Assembly: GCA_903822975.1 (NCBI GenBank)
Contig: CAIJRD010000012.1
Coordinates: 496,001 to 560,000 of the forward strand
Source of the DNA: an uncultured Sinobacteraceae bacterium
GTDB lineage: Bacteria; Pseudomonadota; Gammaproteobacteria; Nevskiales; Nevskiaceae
Reading direction: 5' to 3'
DNA: 64,000 nt
Below the pieces are notes generated by a model. That model saw nothing but the letters and a program-made list of their open reading frames with translations, was not told the origin of the DNA and did not search any database. Made by a program: the position numbers and the translations under genes. Positions 7,822 to 16,204 of the stretch are shown piece by piece (position 1 is the first letter of the stretch; each line of letters begins with the position of its first letter).

Positions 7822-8697
7822 TTGATCTGCATCAAGCGTCGAACCTCGCCGGTGATCCACGCTGCGAGCAGCGCCAGTTCGGCGCGATGCTTGCGGGTGC
7901 GCAGCGTGCTGAATCCGTCTCCTCACCTGCCGCCGCGCAAGATAGAGCCGGGCTCCGGCACTGCGGTCGGCGCCATTTGGTATCTCGCCCGCGCGGGCGG
8001 CTATCTGCTCGCGGGCCGTGCGCGCACGCGGCACGGACCCTTGATCCTGTCGTTGGTGTTTGCAGTCGTCTGGGGTTTGCTGGCGCTGCATCCGCTGCAA
8101 CCTCAGGACTGGTTGCTGGAGAATCTGCTGACCTTGGGACTCGTCGCCTGGCTGCTGGTCTCGCGGCGCAGCCATCCACTCAGTACGCCGGCCTATGCAC
8201 TCCTGCTGCTGTACGGCCTGCTGCATGCCATTGGTGCGCACTACAGCTATTCGCTGGTGCCGTATCGCGAATGGCTGAGCGCGGTGTTCGGCGGCGCAAC
8301 GCCGAGTTGGCTGATGACGTCACGCAACCACTACGACCGGCTGCTGCATTTTCTGTTCGGACTGTTGTGCTTCCGACCGATGCGAGAAACCCTGCGTGAG
8401 AGTCTGCCGAAAATCCATGTCAGTGCGTGCCTGTTGACGGTCTGCGTGCTGCTGTCGATCTCAACGCTGTATGAGTTGCTCGAATGGTGCGTCGCTGCGA
8501 CCGCCGGCAAGGACCTGGGGCTGGCCTATGTCGGCGCACAAGGGGACATCTGGGATGCACAGAAAGACCTCGCGCTCGCACTTGTCGGCAGCCTCCTCGC
8601 GATGCTGATCTCGGTGCTGCTTGCATTCCGAAAAGAACCCAAGCCAATCGCCACGTCGGCTGCGTTCGAAACTCGCGTGGCTGCCCGTCGTGCGTGA
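7822..8697 (+). CDS. YjdF-like inner membrane protein (DUF2238)
   Basis: The frame allows 291 residues, but the recognisable membrane domain starts near residue 55 (LLAGRARTRHGPLILSLVFA), so the first 30-50 residues may not be translated; GTG or TTG codons near 7891-7906 are alternatives without clear ribosome sites. Five to six TM helices follow. Family features include HYSYSLVPY, the MTSRNHYDRLLHFLFGLL loop with conserved Asn/His/Asp, TLYELLEW and QGDIWDAQKDLALAL. The family is polytopic with conserved polar residues in helices and no proven activity. The FNR-type site at 7660 lies upstream of it. Confidence 0.75.
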   Translation: MICIKRRTSPVIHAASSASSARCLRVRSVLNPSPHLPPRKIEPGSGTAVGAIWYLARAGGYLLAGRARTRHGPLILSLVFAVVWGLLALHPLQPQDWLLENLLTLGLVAWLLVSRRSHPLSTPAYALLLLYGLLHAIGAHYSYSLVPYREWLSAVFGGATPSWLMTSRNHYDRLLHFLFGLLCFRPMRETLRESLPKIHVSACLLTVCVLLSISTLYELLEWCVAATAGKDLGLAYVGAQGDIWDAQKDLALALVGSLLAMLISVLLAFRKEPKPIATSAAFETRVAARRA

Positions 8698-9072
8698 TCG
8701 GAAACCGCGGCGACGTTGAGGCAGCTACGAACGTCGAAGATCCAAGCCAGGAATCATCGACGCTCGCGCCGCTTCGATCCCCGTCGATGCCAGTTTCGAT
8801 CCCCGTCGATGCCGGTTTCGATGAGGCGAGCGTCGAGTGACGCCGCTGCAGCAACGCTTTGAGCGGTGTGGCGACTGCATCCTTGCTTGCCGCCACGGCA
8901 CCGCTGCGGGGACGCGCCGGTGCGCAGGCCGTTCGCGTCGACGGCAGGTCTCGGTGCGACGATGTGCGTGACGCGCGGGCAGACACCTGCGTCCGCCGCG
9001 AGCCTCGGTTGAGAGCGATGTCGGTGCGCGCCATCGGTGGCGCGACCGGTCAGGTCGATCAGACCCCGCGCG
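8698..9072. other. Gap with no convincing gene
   Basis: 375 bp between convergent genes (YjdF-like and nitroreductase). It holds a 22-bp tandem repeat (8773-8825) and arginine-rich open frames without ribosome sites. Confidence 0.5.
8773..8825. repeat. 22-bp tandem repeat, 2.4 copies
   Basis: TTCGATCCCCGTCGATGCCAGT is followed directly by a copy with one change and by a partial third copy (TTCGATGAG). It is intergenic. Confidence 0.8.
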
Positions 9073-9630
9073 TCAAACCCAGCGTGTAGGTGGCTTGAAG
9101 CGACCTGGAGACAAGGGCATCGCCAGCGGCGCGCCGATGACCAGCGGTGCGATCACACGAAAGCTGCTGGGAACACCCATGGCGGTGTGACCCTCGACCG
9201 AATCGAGCCAGGGTCGCGCCTGACTCACCCAGCAACTGGCCAGACCCATCGAATGCGCGGCGAGCATCAAGCCATACGCCGCCATCGCACAGGCGCACTC
9301 GGCATCGACTTCGGTTTGCACCGCGTACACCACGATCAGTGCCGGCGCGTTGTGGAACAAGCGTTGTTCGGGCCGCGACAGTTCTTCGCGCTGCGCCAGA
9401 AAGGGCGCATTTACCGACCAGTCATTGAGCAGGAATTGGCGAGCCTGATCGTCGAAGCGGCTCACCTGGGCCGGATCGGCGCAGATGCCGAACGACCAGG
9501 GTTGCAGGTTCATATAGCTCGGCGCAGCGCTGGCGATTTCGACCAGTTCCTGCAACACGGCGTGTTCGATCGGATCCGGTCGATAGCTGCGCACGGCGCG
9601 GCGCTGCTGCATTGCTTCCAGCAATTTCAT
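9073..9630 (-). CDS. Nitroreductase family protein
   Basis: 185 residues from Met 9630, with GGAG 7 nt upstream. The FMN-binding N-terminal motif is clear (AMQQRRAVRSYRPDPIEHAVLQELVEIASAAPSYMNLQPWSF), as are the central AYGLMLAAHSMGLASCWVSQ helix and the C-terminal VIGAP strand. Members are FMN-dependent NAD(P)H oxidoreductases acting on nitro groups, quinones or flavins; the substrate cannot be told. An FNR-type site centred 66 bp upstream makes it a likely low-oxygen gene. Confidence 0.88.
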   Translation of the reverse strand: MKLLEAMQQRRAVRSYRPDPIEHAVLQELVEIASAAPSYMNLQPWSFGICADPAQVSRFDDQARQFLLNDWSVNAPFLAQREELSRPEQRLFHNAPALIVVYAVQTEVDAECACAMAAYGLMLAAHSMGLASCWVSQARPWLDSVEGHTAMGVPSSFRVIAPLVIGAPLAMPLSPGRFKPPTRWV

Positions 9631-9689
9631 TCGTGACTCCAACATCGATAGATGGCAAGCGACTATCCGCGACCACCCGTTGCCGCACC

Positions 9690-9703
9690 TTGACCTGGAT
9701 CAT
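9690..9703. promoter_or_regulatory. FNR/ANR-type operator upstream of nitroreductase
   Basis: TTGAC-CTGG-ATCAT, centred about 66 bp before the nitroreductase start at 9630. Confidence 0.65.
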
Positions 9704-9838
9704 GCAGACCGTTCGCCCGCGCACCGAAGCTTTACCGACCCGGCGAATCGGCAATCCGGCAATCCGGCAATCCGCATCGTCGCGATGTCGCGATGCGGTG
9801 CTCGACAGCCGACGTCGACGCGCGCCCGAGCCTGCTCG

Positions 9839-10351
9839 CTAGTTGCTGTGCTTGAGCGCAAGTCCGCCGTCGACACGACGACGCCACAACAGCGCCAGCA
9901 CCTCGATCGCCGCCGCCAAGGCCAGCAGAGTCAAGACGACGCCGCAGGCCGCCGCAGTCCACGGCACCCAGGCGCGCGGCTCGATATTCCAGTCGAAGGT
10001 GAGGAAATCGCCAACGCCCAGCGGAATTGCCAGCGTCGACAGCAGCAAACACCAGCTCGCAATCACCGGCAGCGCGCGCGGAACGCGCGATGCGGCGCGA
10101 CCGTGGGAGACGCGCGGCCGCCGCAACGAGAACCAGCCGGCGCCGCCGTTCCAAGCGGAGAGCGCCAGTTCGATCCAGCACAGCAGCGTCAGCGCGGCGA
10201 ATCCAATCTCGAGAATCCGGTGCAGCGCGGGCAGCGACGAATGCAGTGGAGGCGCCAGCCATTGTTCCAGCAGCAGCAAGCCAGCGCTGGCGATCAGCGC
10301 CAGGTGCAACATGCGTGCGCGGCGCGACATCGGCGAAGCGGCAGTCGTCAT
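9839..10351 (-). CDS. Four-TM membrane protein, unknown
   Basis: 170 residues from Met 10351 with AGGAG 7 nt upstream. Four hydrophobic helices are visible (about 14-33, 45-67, 91-110 and 128-155), with a basic cytoplasmic loop (SLRRPRVSHGRAASRVPR). No family is recognised. It is divergent from the DksA-like gene; the perfect FNR-type site at 10454-10467 lies between them. Confidence 0.65.
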   Translation of the reverse strand: MTTAASPMSRRARMLHLALIASAGLLLLEQWLAPPLHSSLPALHRILEIGFAALTLLCWIELALSAWNGGAGWFSLRRPRVSHGRAASRVPRALPVIASWCLLLSTLAIPLGVGDFLTFDWNIEPRAWVPWTAAACGVVLTLLALAAAIEVLALLWRRRVDGGLALKHSN

Positions 10352-10453
10352 GACGATCTCCTGCAAAACGGCAGCGCCCAGCATGACGGCGACCCGCCAC
10401 ATCGGCATTGCGCCAGATCAATCCCGCGGCCCGACGCCATCGCAGCTGAAGGC

Positions 10454-10467
10454 TTGATCCAGATCAA
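10454..10467. promoter_or_regulatory. FNR/ANR-type operator, perfect consensus
   Basis: TTGAT-CCAG-ATCAA. The centre is about 76 bp from the DksA-like ATG at 10537 and 109 bp from the divergent membrane protein start. Confidence 0.75.
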
Positions 10468-10536
10468 GGCGTTGCCGGCATCGCGTTCGCAGAATGCCGC
10501 GTCGACATCGTCGTCGATCTGTCGAGGCGCTTTGCC

Positions 10537-10905
10537 ATGATCACCGAGGAAACCGCTCTGGCCGTATTGCTCGCCAAGCGCGCCGAACTGACCCAGCGCC
10601 TGCTCGAGCTCGAGGATGATCGTCGCCGTCACGGCGCGGCCATACCCGCCGGGTTCGCCGAGCAGGCCAGCGCCTGCGAAAACGACGAAGTGATCGACCG
10701 CCTCGCCGAGGCGACCCGGCTCGCGTTGATGCAGACGCAGCGCGCGCTCGATCACCTCGATATTGGTCACTATGGGGTGTGCACGCGCTGCGGCGGGCGC
10801 ATCAGTTTCGCGCGTCTCGACGCGGTGCCCGAGGCAACGGAGTGCGCCGGCTGTGTCGCCCAGCCGAATCCCGCGCAAACGACCGAAAGTGTTATCGCTG
10901 GCTAG
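10537..10905 (+). CDS. DksA/TraR-type zinc-finger protein
   Basis: 122 residues: an N-terminal coiled coil (about 5-75) and a C4 zinc finger with Cys82/Cys85 (CTRCGG) and Cys103/Cys106 (CAGC). It is shorter than E. coli DksA (151 residues) and closer to the TraR/DksA2-like group. The coiled-coil tip carries no clear DxxDxA motif, so regulatory activity on RNA polymerase is not assured. The start ATG has GAGG about 10 nt upstream. It overlaps the SafE-like gene by 17 nt, so the two form an operon behind a perfect FNR-type site. ANR-controlled DksA-like genes are known in Pseudomonas. Confidence 0.85.
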   Translation: MITEETALAVLLAKRAELTQRLLELEDDRRRHGAAIPAGFAEQASACENDEVIDRLAEATRLALMQTQRALDHLDIGHYGVCTRCGGRISFARLDAVPEATECAGCVAQPNPAQTTESVIAG

Positions 10906-11575
10906 CCGTGCACTGACCGCGCCTGCGCTGTTCTTCGCAGGCGGGGCCGCGAGCGCGCACTGTGCATTGATGTGCGGCAGTCTCGCGATTCACCACGCCC
11001 GCAGCGCGCCGGGCATTGCGCCACGTCAGGCGCTCGCCTGGTTGCACGGCGGCCGCGTCGCCGGTTATGCCGCAATGGGTGTGGCCGCCGGACTGCTCGG
11101 TCAGGGTCTGTTGCTGCACCTGGCCTCGGCGCGTTTCGGCTACTGGCTGCAGGTTGGCGCCGCTGTGGCGCTGCTGGCCAGCGGCATCTGGATCGGCTTC
11201 CTGAAACCGGCGGGTCACGCGCATCACTGCGCACCGCCACGTGTCGGTTTGCGTCTGCCAGCGCAACTCAATCTTCTGCTGCGCGGCCTGAGCTGGGCCT
11301 TGCTGCCCTGCGCACTGCTTTATGCGGTGCTGCTGCTCGCCGCCTTCACGGCGAGCGCGCTACAAGGTGGATTGCTGGCCGCCGCCTTCGCACTCGGTGG
11401 CACGCCGGTGCTCGCCACACTCGGCTGGCGCTTCCGTGTACACGGTGCGCAGCGCGCGAGCGCGCGTCGAACCGGCTTGTGGATGATGCTGCTCGCGGTG
11501 ATCGGCTTGCTGAGTCTGAATTGGAGCGGTGCCGCCGGTGCACTGGCGTTCTGCGCGGAGAAGTTGGCACTTTAG
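10889..11575 (+). CDS. TauE/SafE (UreH-like) membrane protein of the cbb3 neighbourhood
   Basis: 228 residues from GTG 10889, chosen because the fold begins at once (LTAPALFFAGGAASAHCALMCGSLAIHH). The HCxxMCG motif in the first helix is typical of the UreH/SafE-like branch found with cbb3 or metal genes, suggesting metal or thiol handling. Six TM helices are visible, with a His-rich loop (GHAHHC) in the middle. Related genes lie next to ccoGHIS in Pseudomonas, pointing to copper supply or cbb3 maturation (inference). It is convergent with the cco operon and overlaps the DksA-like gene by 17 nt. Confidence 0.8.
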   Translation: MLSLASRALTAPALFFAGGAASAHCALMCGSLAIHHARSAPGIAPRQALAWLHGGRVAGYAAMGVAAGLLGQGLLLHLASARFGYWLQVGAAVALLASGIWIGFLKPAGHAHHCAPPRVGLRLPAQLNLLLRGLSWALLPCALLYAVLLLAAFTASALQGGLLAAAFALGGTPVLATLGWRFRVHGAQRASARRTGLWMMLLAVIGLLSLNWSGAAGALAFCAEKLAL

Positions 11576-11930
11576 TATTGCGGCATCAGTTCAGGTCGCT
11601 CGCGGTGGACGTCGCTCGCATTGTTGCTCGCATTAACGAAAGCATCGCCAGGGCTCGGGATGCGTGCAGATGGACGTCGCGCGCGATAGAGACAGAGATA
11701 GCTTTAGAGATTGGGATCGGGATCGGGATCGGGATTGGGATCTGGATAGCGATAGCGATAGCGATAGCGATAGCGATCATGCTACACATTCGATAAACGA
11801 TGATCGCGAGCTTGCGATGTCGAATTCACTCGACGCGGCCAGATCGACGGCGTCGCGCGAAGATTCCACGCCTTGGTTCCGCGTCATGATTCTCGGTTTC
11901 CGCCGTTCGTACCGCTGACTGCGGGCGGCC
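11576..11930. other. Gap between convergent units, low-complexity repeats
   Basis: 355 bp between the SafE-like stop and the ccoS stop. It holds two adjoining hexanucleotide runs (11713-11774) and no recognisable gene. Open frames across it encode only the repeat (IGIGIG, DSDSDS). Confidence 0.6.
11713..11774. repeat. Hexanucleotide tandem repeats (GGGATC)5 and (GATAGC)5
   Basis: Five GGGATC units (one GGGATT) join through TG to five perfect GATAGC units. Both runs are prone to slippage. They lie between converging genes, so no coding effect is expected. Confidence 0.9.
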
Positions 11931-12071
11931 TCAGCGCTCGTCGTCTGGCAAACGATCGGCCTGCGCCGCGATTTCGTCGAACTGGCCATTGCTGCTGGCC
12001 CAGACGAAGGCGGCAATCGCAGCGAAGACGACGCAGACGCCGAGCGGAATAAGCAGATAGAGGCTCGCCAT
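11931..12071 (-). CDS. ccoS: CcoS, cbb3 oxidase assembly protein
   Basis: 46 residues: one N-terminal TM helix (LYLLIPLGVCVVFAAIAAFVW) followed by ASSNGQFDEI, close to the CcoS motif W-x-x-x-x-GQFDDL. It is needed for heme and copper insertion into cbb3 oxidase. Its ATG shares one base with the ccoI stop (TGATG). It is the last gene of the operon. Confidence 0.92.
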   Translation of the reverse strand: MASLYLLIPLGVCVVFAAIAAFVWASSNGQFDEIAAQADRLPDDER

Positions 12072-14353
12072 CAGACGTTGCCTGCGAGGCGGCCGAGCGG
12101 CTTCTTGGCGACGGCGACTGATTCACCGACGATCGAACCATCTTTGCGTGCGGCCGGTGCCAGGCGCAAGGCATTGCCGACAACCAGCAGCGACGACACC
12201 GACATGCCGGCGGCGGCGAGCCAGGGCGATAGCGCGCCGCTCATGGCCAGCGGCAACACCACGAGGTTGTAGCCCAGCGCCCAGGCGAGGTTCTCGCGGA
12301 TCCTCCGGTTACAGGTCTTCGCGATATCCATCGCCAGTGGCAAGGCCGTCAGCGAATCGCCGAGCAGCAACAGGTCGGCGCGCTGTTGTGCGAGTGCGGC
12401 TCCTTGCGGCAGCGCGGCGGAGACGTCCGCAGCACTCAGCAGCGGCGCATCGTTGATGCCGTCGCCAACCGCCAGCACGCGCCGGCCCTGCGCTTGCAGC
12501 GCTTGCAGACGTTGCAGCTTCTGCTCCGGCGTCTGGCGTGCGGCACGCTGGTCGATCTTCAGCAGGCGCGCCACCGCGCTCACCGCATCATGCGAATCGC
12601 CGCTGAGAATTTCGCAGTTGATATCGCGTCGATGGAGTTCGTCGATCAGAGCCGGGGCTTCGCTGCGCAGCGGGCTTTCCAGTTCGAAGCAGGCCAGCGC
12701 GCGATGCGTATCGCACAACATGATCCGCGTGCAGCCATCGGCAATCTGGAATTCGCGCGGCAATTGCAGCGCCACCGGCGCCTGCTCGGCCGCACCGAGC
12801 CAGTAGCGCTGTCCATCGATCAGACCCTGCACACCGGCGCCGGCGATCTGCTCGGCCTCGCGCACGACCAGGCCACTGGCGATGCCGGCAAACGCGGCGG
12901 CGATCGGGTGCCGATAGCCTCGTTCGAGTGCGGCAGCAATCTGCTGACAGCGATTCACGTCGAGTCCTGCGAGCGCGCGCGTACGGCGCAGGCGCATGCT
13001 CGGTCGCGTCAGCGTGCCGGTCTTGTCGAACAGCACGGTATCGATTCGGGCGAGCGCGCCGAGCGCGGCGGCGTTGGCCACCAGCACGCCTGCGCGTGCG
13101 AGTCGATCGGTCGCCGCAGCCAATGCCGCCGGCACTGCCAACGACAAGGCGCAAGGGCAGCTGGCAACCAGCACTGCCAGCGCGATATTGAGTGCGGCGT
13201 CGAGGCCGGCGCCGCGCGCCAGCGCCAACAGCAGACCGATGACTGCGAACAGCAGGATCGCCGCGACGAAATGGCCGGCAATGCGGTCGCTGAGTTGTTG
13301 CAGGCGCGGCTTCTGCGTTTGTGCGAGATCGAGCAGCTGCGTGATCTGCGCCAGGCGGGTATCACCGCCGCAGTGGCTGACGCGCAACTGCAGCGGTGCC
13401 GCACCGACATTGATCGAACCCGCCAGCAGTGCGTGCCCACGCGCACGCAACTGCGCCTGCGCTTCGCCGCTGAGCAAGGACTCGTCGAGTTCGGCACGTG
13501 CATCGAGCAGTTCACCGTCGGCCGGCAGTGCATCGCCCGGTGCGACGACCAGAATGTCGCCGCGCGCCAACGTGTTGATCGGCACCGTTTCGAGGCCCTG
13601 CGTGCCCAGGCGCTGCGCGGTCAGCGCGCGTCGTTCGCTCAGCGCGCGCAGATGCGCAACCGCACGCGCGCGCGTGCGACCTTCGAGCAGACGCCCGAGC
13701 GTCAGCAGGCAGACGAACATCGTCGCGGTATCGAAGTACAGCGCGCCGGCGCCGTGAGCAACGCGCCACAGCGAGGCGCCATAGGCCACCGCCAAGGCCA
13801 AGGCCACCGGCACGTTCATGTCGAGACTGCGCGCCTTCAGCGCGCGCACTGCGTCGCTGAAGAACGGCCAGCCGGCCCACACCACGCCGGGCGTTGCCAC
13901 CAGCGCCTGCGCGATGCGTAGCAGCTGCTCGATCGGTGGCTGCGGCTGCACGCCAAAGTAGCTCGGCCAGGCCAGCATCATCACTTGCATGGCGCAGAGT
14001 GTCGCCACGCCCGCGCGCGCAAAGGCGCGGCGTCGTTGTGCAATCGCTCGTGTGGCGGAGGCTTCGTGCGCGAGCACGCGCGGTTGCAGTCCCGCCTCGT
14101 CAAGCCGCTGCAGCAGCGCCGACAAGCGAACCTGTGCGGGACGAAAACGGAAGCTGATGTCGCGCGCAACCAGATTCACGCGCAGCGCGCTGACATCCGC
14201 CGCGAGCAGGCGCTCGGCGCGTGCCGAGCAATTCGCGCAATGCATGCCGTCGAGCGCGACGCGCACTTCGCAGCCACCCTGCGCCTGCGCGAAACCGGCC
14301 TGCAGTTCCGGTCGGTCGAACGCAGCCCAGTTCGCCGTGCTCGCGGCGGTCAT
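12071..14353 (-). CDS. ccoI: CcoI, P1B copper-transporting ATPase for cbb3 assembly
   Basis: 760 residues from Met 14353. It has one N-terminal heavy-metal-binding domain with GMHCANC (36-42), eight TM helices, the metal-site CPC (399-401), the phosphorylation site DKTGTLT (443-449), the HP motif (GYRHPIA) and the hinge GDGINDAP. The actuator loop reads LLSGEAQ where TGES is usual, as in many CcoI/FixI proteins. CcoI/FixI exports Cu+ for the CuB centre of CcoN. ATG overlaps the stop of the upstream small gene (ATGA). The in-frame upstream codons are antisense-like and are not used. Confidence 0.93.
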   Translation of the reverse strand: MTAASTANWAAFDRPELQAGFAQAQGGCEVRVALDGMHCANCSARAERLLAADVSALRVNLVARDISFRFRPAQVRLSALLQRLDEAGLQPRVLAHEASATRAIAQRRRAFARAGVATLCAMQVMMLAWPSYFGVQPQPPIEQLLRIAQALVATPGVVWAGWPFFSDAVRALKARSLDMNVPVALALAVAYGASLWRVAHGAGALYFDTATMFVCLLTLGRLLEGRTRARAVAHLRALSERRALTAQRLGTQGLETVPINTLARGDILVVAPGDALPADGELLDARAELDESLLSGEAQAQLRARGHALLAGSINVGAAPLQLRVSHCGGDTRLAQITQLLDLAQTQKPRLQQLSDRIAGHFVAAILLFAVIGLLLALARGAGLDAALNIALAVLVASCPCALSLAVPAALAAATDRLARAGVLVANAAALGALARIDTVLFDKTGTLTRPSMRLRRTRALAGLDVNRCQQIAAALERGYRHPIAAAFAGIASGLVVREAEQIAGAGVQGLIDGQRYWLGAAEQAPVALQLPREFQIADGCTRIMLCDTHRALACFELESPLRSEAPALIDELHRRDINCEILSGDSHDAVSAVARLLKIDQRAARQTPEQKLQRLQALQAQGRRVLAVGDGINDAPLLSAADVSAALPQGAALAQQRADLLLLGDSLTALPLAMDIAKTCNRRIRENLAWALGYNLVVLPLAMSGALSPWLAAAGMSVSSLLVVGNALRLAPAARKDGSIVGESVAVAKKPLGRLAGNV

Positions 14354-14529
14354 CGGCCGTGCGCGGCGCCGACGCCGTTGGCCGCATTCGGCAACGCGGT
14401 GAATCCATGCGTGTACGCCGTCACCGCGAGCGTCGTGCCGACGCCCAGCGAAAACAACAGCAGGCCGATCACCAGGAACAATTCCAGCGACCGCCAATCC
14501 TGGCGCACGACCTGTCCTTTTATGCTCAT
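14350..14529 (-). CDS. Small TM protein in the ccoH position
   Basis: 59 residues, start ATG 14529 overlapping the ccoG stop (ATGA), and its own stop overlapping the ccoI start (ATGA). One TM helix (about 15-38, LELFLVIGLLLFSLGVGTTLAVTA) is followed by a short periplasmic tail. CcoH/FixH normally sits here (about 150-170 residues with a periplasmic domain), but this protein lacks that domain and the FixH signature. It may be a reduced analogue or an unrelated assembly peptide. The tight coupling on both sides argues that it is real. Confidence 0.75.
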   Translation of the reverse strand: MSIKGQVVRQDWRSLELFLVIGLLLFSLGVGTTLAVTAYTHGFTALPNAANGVGAAHGR

Positions 14530-15935
14530 GAATGCTCTCCGGTAAGGAAGCGGGCACTGCGGCTGCGCCGGATGTCGGGTGCATCCTGCTGTTCGAGTTC
14601 GATCACCACATCGCGCACGGCCACGCTTTGCGGATGACCGTCGGCGCTCACATCCTGCGCCGCGGTGCGGAGCATCACCGGGCTCGCCGCCGCAGAATGC
14701 GCGTCGCGCGTGAGGCGATCGGGCTCGACCGTGAGTGGCGCGCCGTCGCTGAAATGTGCGCGGACAAGATAGGTGTGCGGCACGCCGTCGTCGTTGCTGA
14801 TCTTCAGCTGATAAAGATTCTCGATCGAGCCGTCCGACATTTCGCGGTACAGCGTGTGGCGATCGCGCAAGACATCGAAACGCAAGGTCGAGTGCAGCAG
14901 CACCAGCGTTACGAATGCGGCACTCGCAGCGAGCCACACGGCGCCATAGCCGAGCGTGCGCCCGCGCAGGAAGCGGAACGGCGCGCCGGCTTCGTGCGCA
15001 CTGCTGGTGTAACGGATCAGCCCGCGTGGTTTTGCGACGCTGTCCATCACCGAGTCGCAGGCATCGACACAGGCCGCACAGGCGATGCATTCGTACTGCA
15101 GCCCTTTGCGGATATCGATGCCGGTCGGACAGACCTGCACGCACAAGGTGCAGTCGGTGCAGTCGCCGGCAGCGCGACCGATCTGCTTCGCCAGCGACTT
15201 GCGCGGTTCGCCGCGGCCTTCGTCGTAGGCGATGATCAGCGTGTCGCGATCGAACATCGCGCTCTGAAAGCGCGCGTACGGACACATGTACTTGCACACC
15301 TGCTCGCGCATGAAGCCGGCATTGCCCCAGGTGGCGAAGCCGTACATCCCGGTCCAGAACAGCGCCCAGCCCCCAAGCTGAAAGTGCAGCGCCTGCGGAA
15401 TCAACTCGCGCGCCGGCACGAAGTAAGACACGAAGGTCAATCCGGTCAGCAGCGCAAAGGCCGCCCACAGCAGATGTTTCGCACCTTTGCGCGCGAGCTT
15501 GTTCGGCCCCCAGGGTGCGCGATCCAGTTTGATCTGCGCGTAGCGGTCGCCTTCGCAGAGACGTTCCATCCACAAGAAGGTATTGGTCCACACCGTCTGC
15601 GGACAGGCGTAGCCACACCACAGCCGTCCGGCCAGCGAAGTCACCAGGAACAGCGTCAGCGCCGCGAGCAACAGCAGCAGTGCCAGCAGCAACAGATCCT
15701 GCGGCACCAGCGTCAATGTGAAGATGTGGAAGCGCCGCGCCGGCAGGTCGAACAGCACCAGCGGCCGACCTTGCCATTGCAGCCAGGGGATCAGGTAATA
15801 CAAGCCGAGCAGCGTGCAGGTGGCCGCCACGCGCAGACGGTTGTAGCGGCCGCTCACCGAGCGCGGATGAATCTTGACCGCGGTTTCGTACAGCGAGACG
15901 GTTTTAGGTGGCGATGTCAGCGAGTCGGGACTCAT
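14526..15935 (-). CDS. ccoG: CcoG, copper-reducing Fe-S membrane protein
   Basis: 469 residues. TM helices lie at about 36-52, 80-103, 155-175, 186-205 and 325-345. The CGYACP motif (Cys107, Cys111) follows the second helix. Two [4Fe-4S] sets are present: Cys259/262/265/269 and Cys283/286/289/293. A C-terminal Ig-like periplasmic domain (about 350-455) completes the family layout. CcoG reduces Cu(II) to Cu(I) for cbb3 assembly. The start ATG overlaps the stop of the upstream 90-residue gene (ATGA). Confidence 0.93.
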   Translation of the reverse strand: MSPDSLTSPPKTVSLYETAVKIHPRSVSGRYNRLRVAATCTLLGLYYLIPWLQWQGRPLVLFDLPARRFHIFTLTLVPQDLLLLALLLLLAALTLFLVTSLAGRLWCGYACPQTVWTNTFLWMERLCEGDRYAQIKLDRAPWGPNKLARKGAKHLLWAAFALLTGLTFVSYFVPARELIPQALHFQLGGWALFWTGMYGFATWGNAGFMREQVCKYMCPYARFQSAMFDRDTLIIAYDEGRGEPRKSLAKQIGRAAGDCTDCTLCVQVCPTGIDIRKGLQYECIACAACVDACDSVMDSVAKPRGLIRYTSSAHEAGAPFRFLRGRTLGYGAVWLAASAAFVTLVLLHSTLRFDVLRDRHTLYREMSDGSIENLYQLKISNDDGVPHTYLVRAHFSDGAPLTVEPDRLTRDAHSAAASPVMLRTAAQDVSADGHPQSVAVRDVVIELEQQDAPDIRRSRSARFLTGEHS

Positions 15936-16204
15936 GGCGAGGTCCGCGCTTCAGCCAGCAGCGCCGCCGTGGTCGCCGGCACCAGCGCGAGCGCCCACAA
16001 CAGAGCGAACAGACGCGCGGCATCGCCGAGCGACTGTGGTGGTAGCGGCACATCCTCCGGCCACAGCAGCAAGGCGATCAACGAAAGGGCGGCGCCGAGG
16101 AACGAAGCCCACAGCAGGACGCTCAGTCGACGCAGCCGCGGACGCGTGCCGAGCGCACGATGCCGCGCGGCAGTCACGATCTGCGCGGCGTCGTCGTCGT
16201 TCAC
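15932..16204 (-). CDS. Two-TM protein inside the cco operon, unknown
   Basis: 90 residues from GTG 16204, which overlaps the ccoP stop (GTGA); its stop overlaps the ccoG start (ATGA). Helices span about 28-47 and 62-84, with a basic N-terminus (RHRALGTRPRLRR). No known cco subunit matches: it is not CcoH, CcoM or CcoS. Its position between structural and assembly genes points to a lineage-specific cbb3 subunit or assembly factor (inference). Confidence 0.75.
   Translation of the reverse strand: MNDDDAAQIVTAARHRALGTRPRLRRLSVLLWASFLGAALSLIALLLWPEDVPLPPQSLGDAARLFALLWALALVPATTAALLAEARTSP

Noticed and set aside
12386-13921. A 511-codon plus-strand frame
   Set aside because: It is antisense to ccoI, which has complete P-type ATPase motifs.
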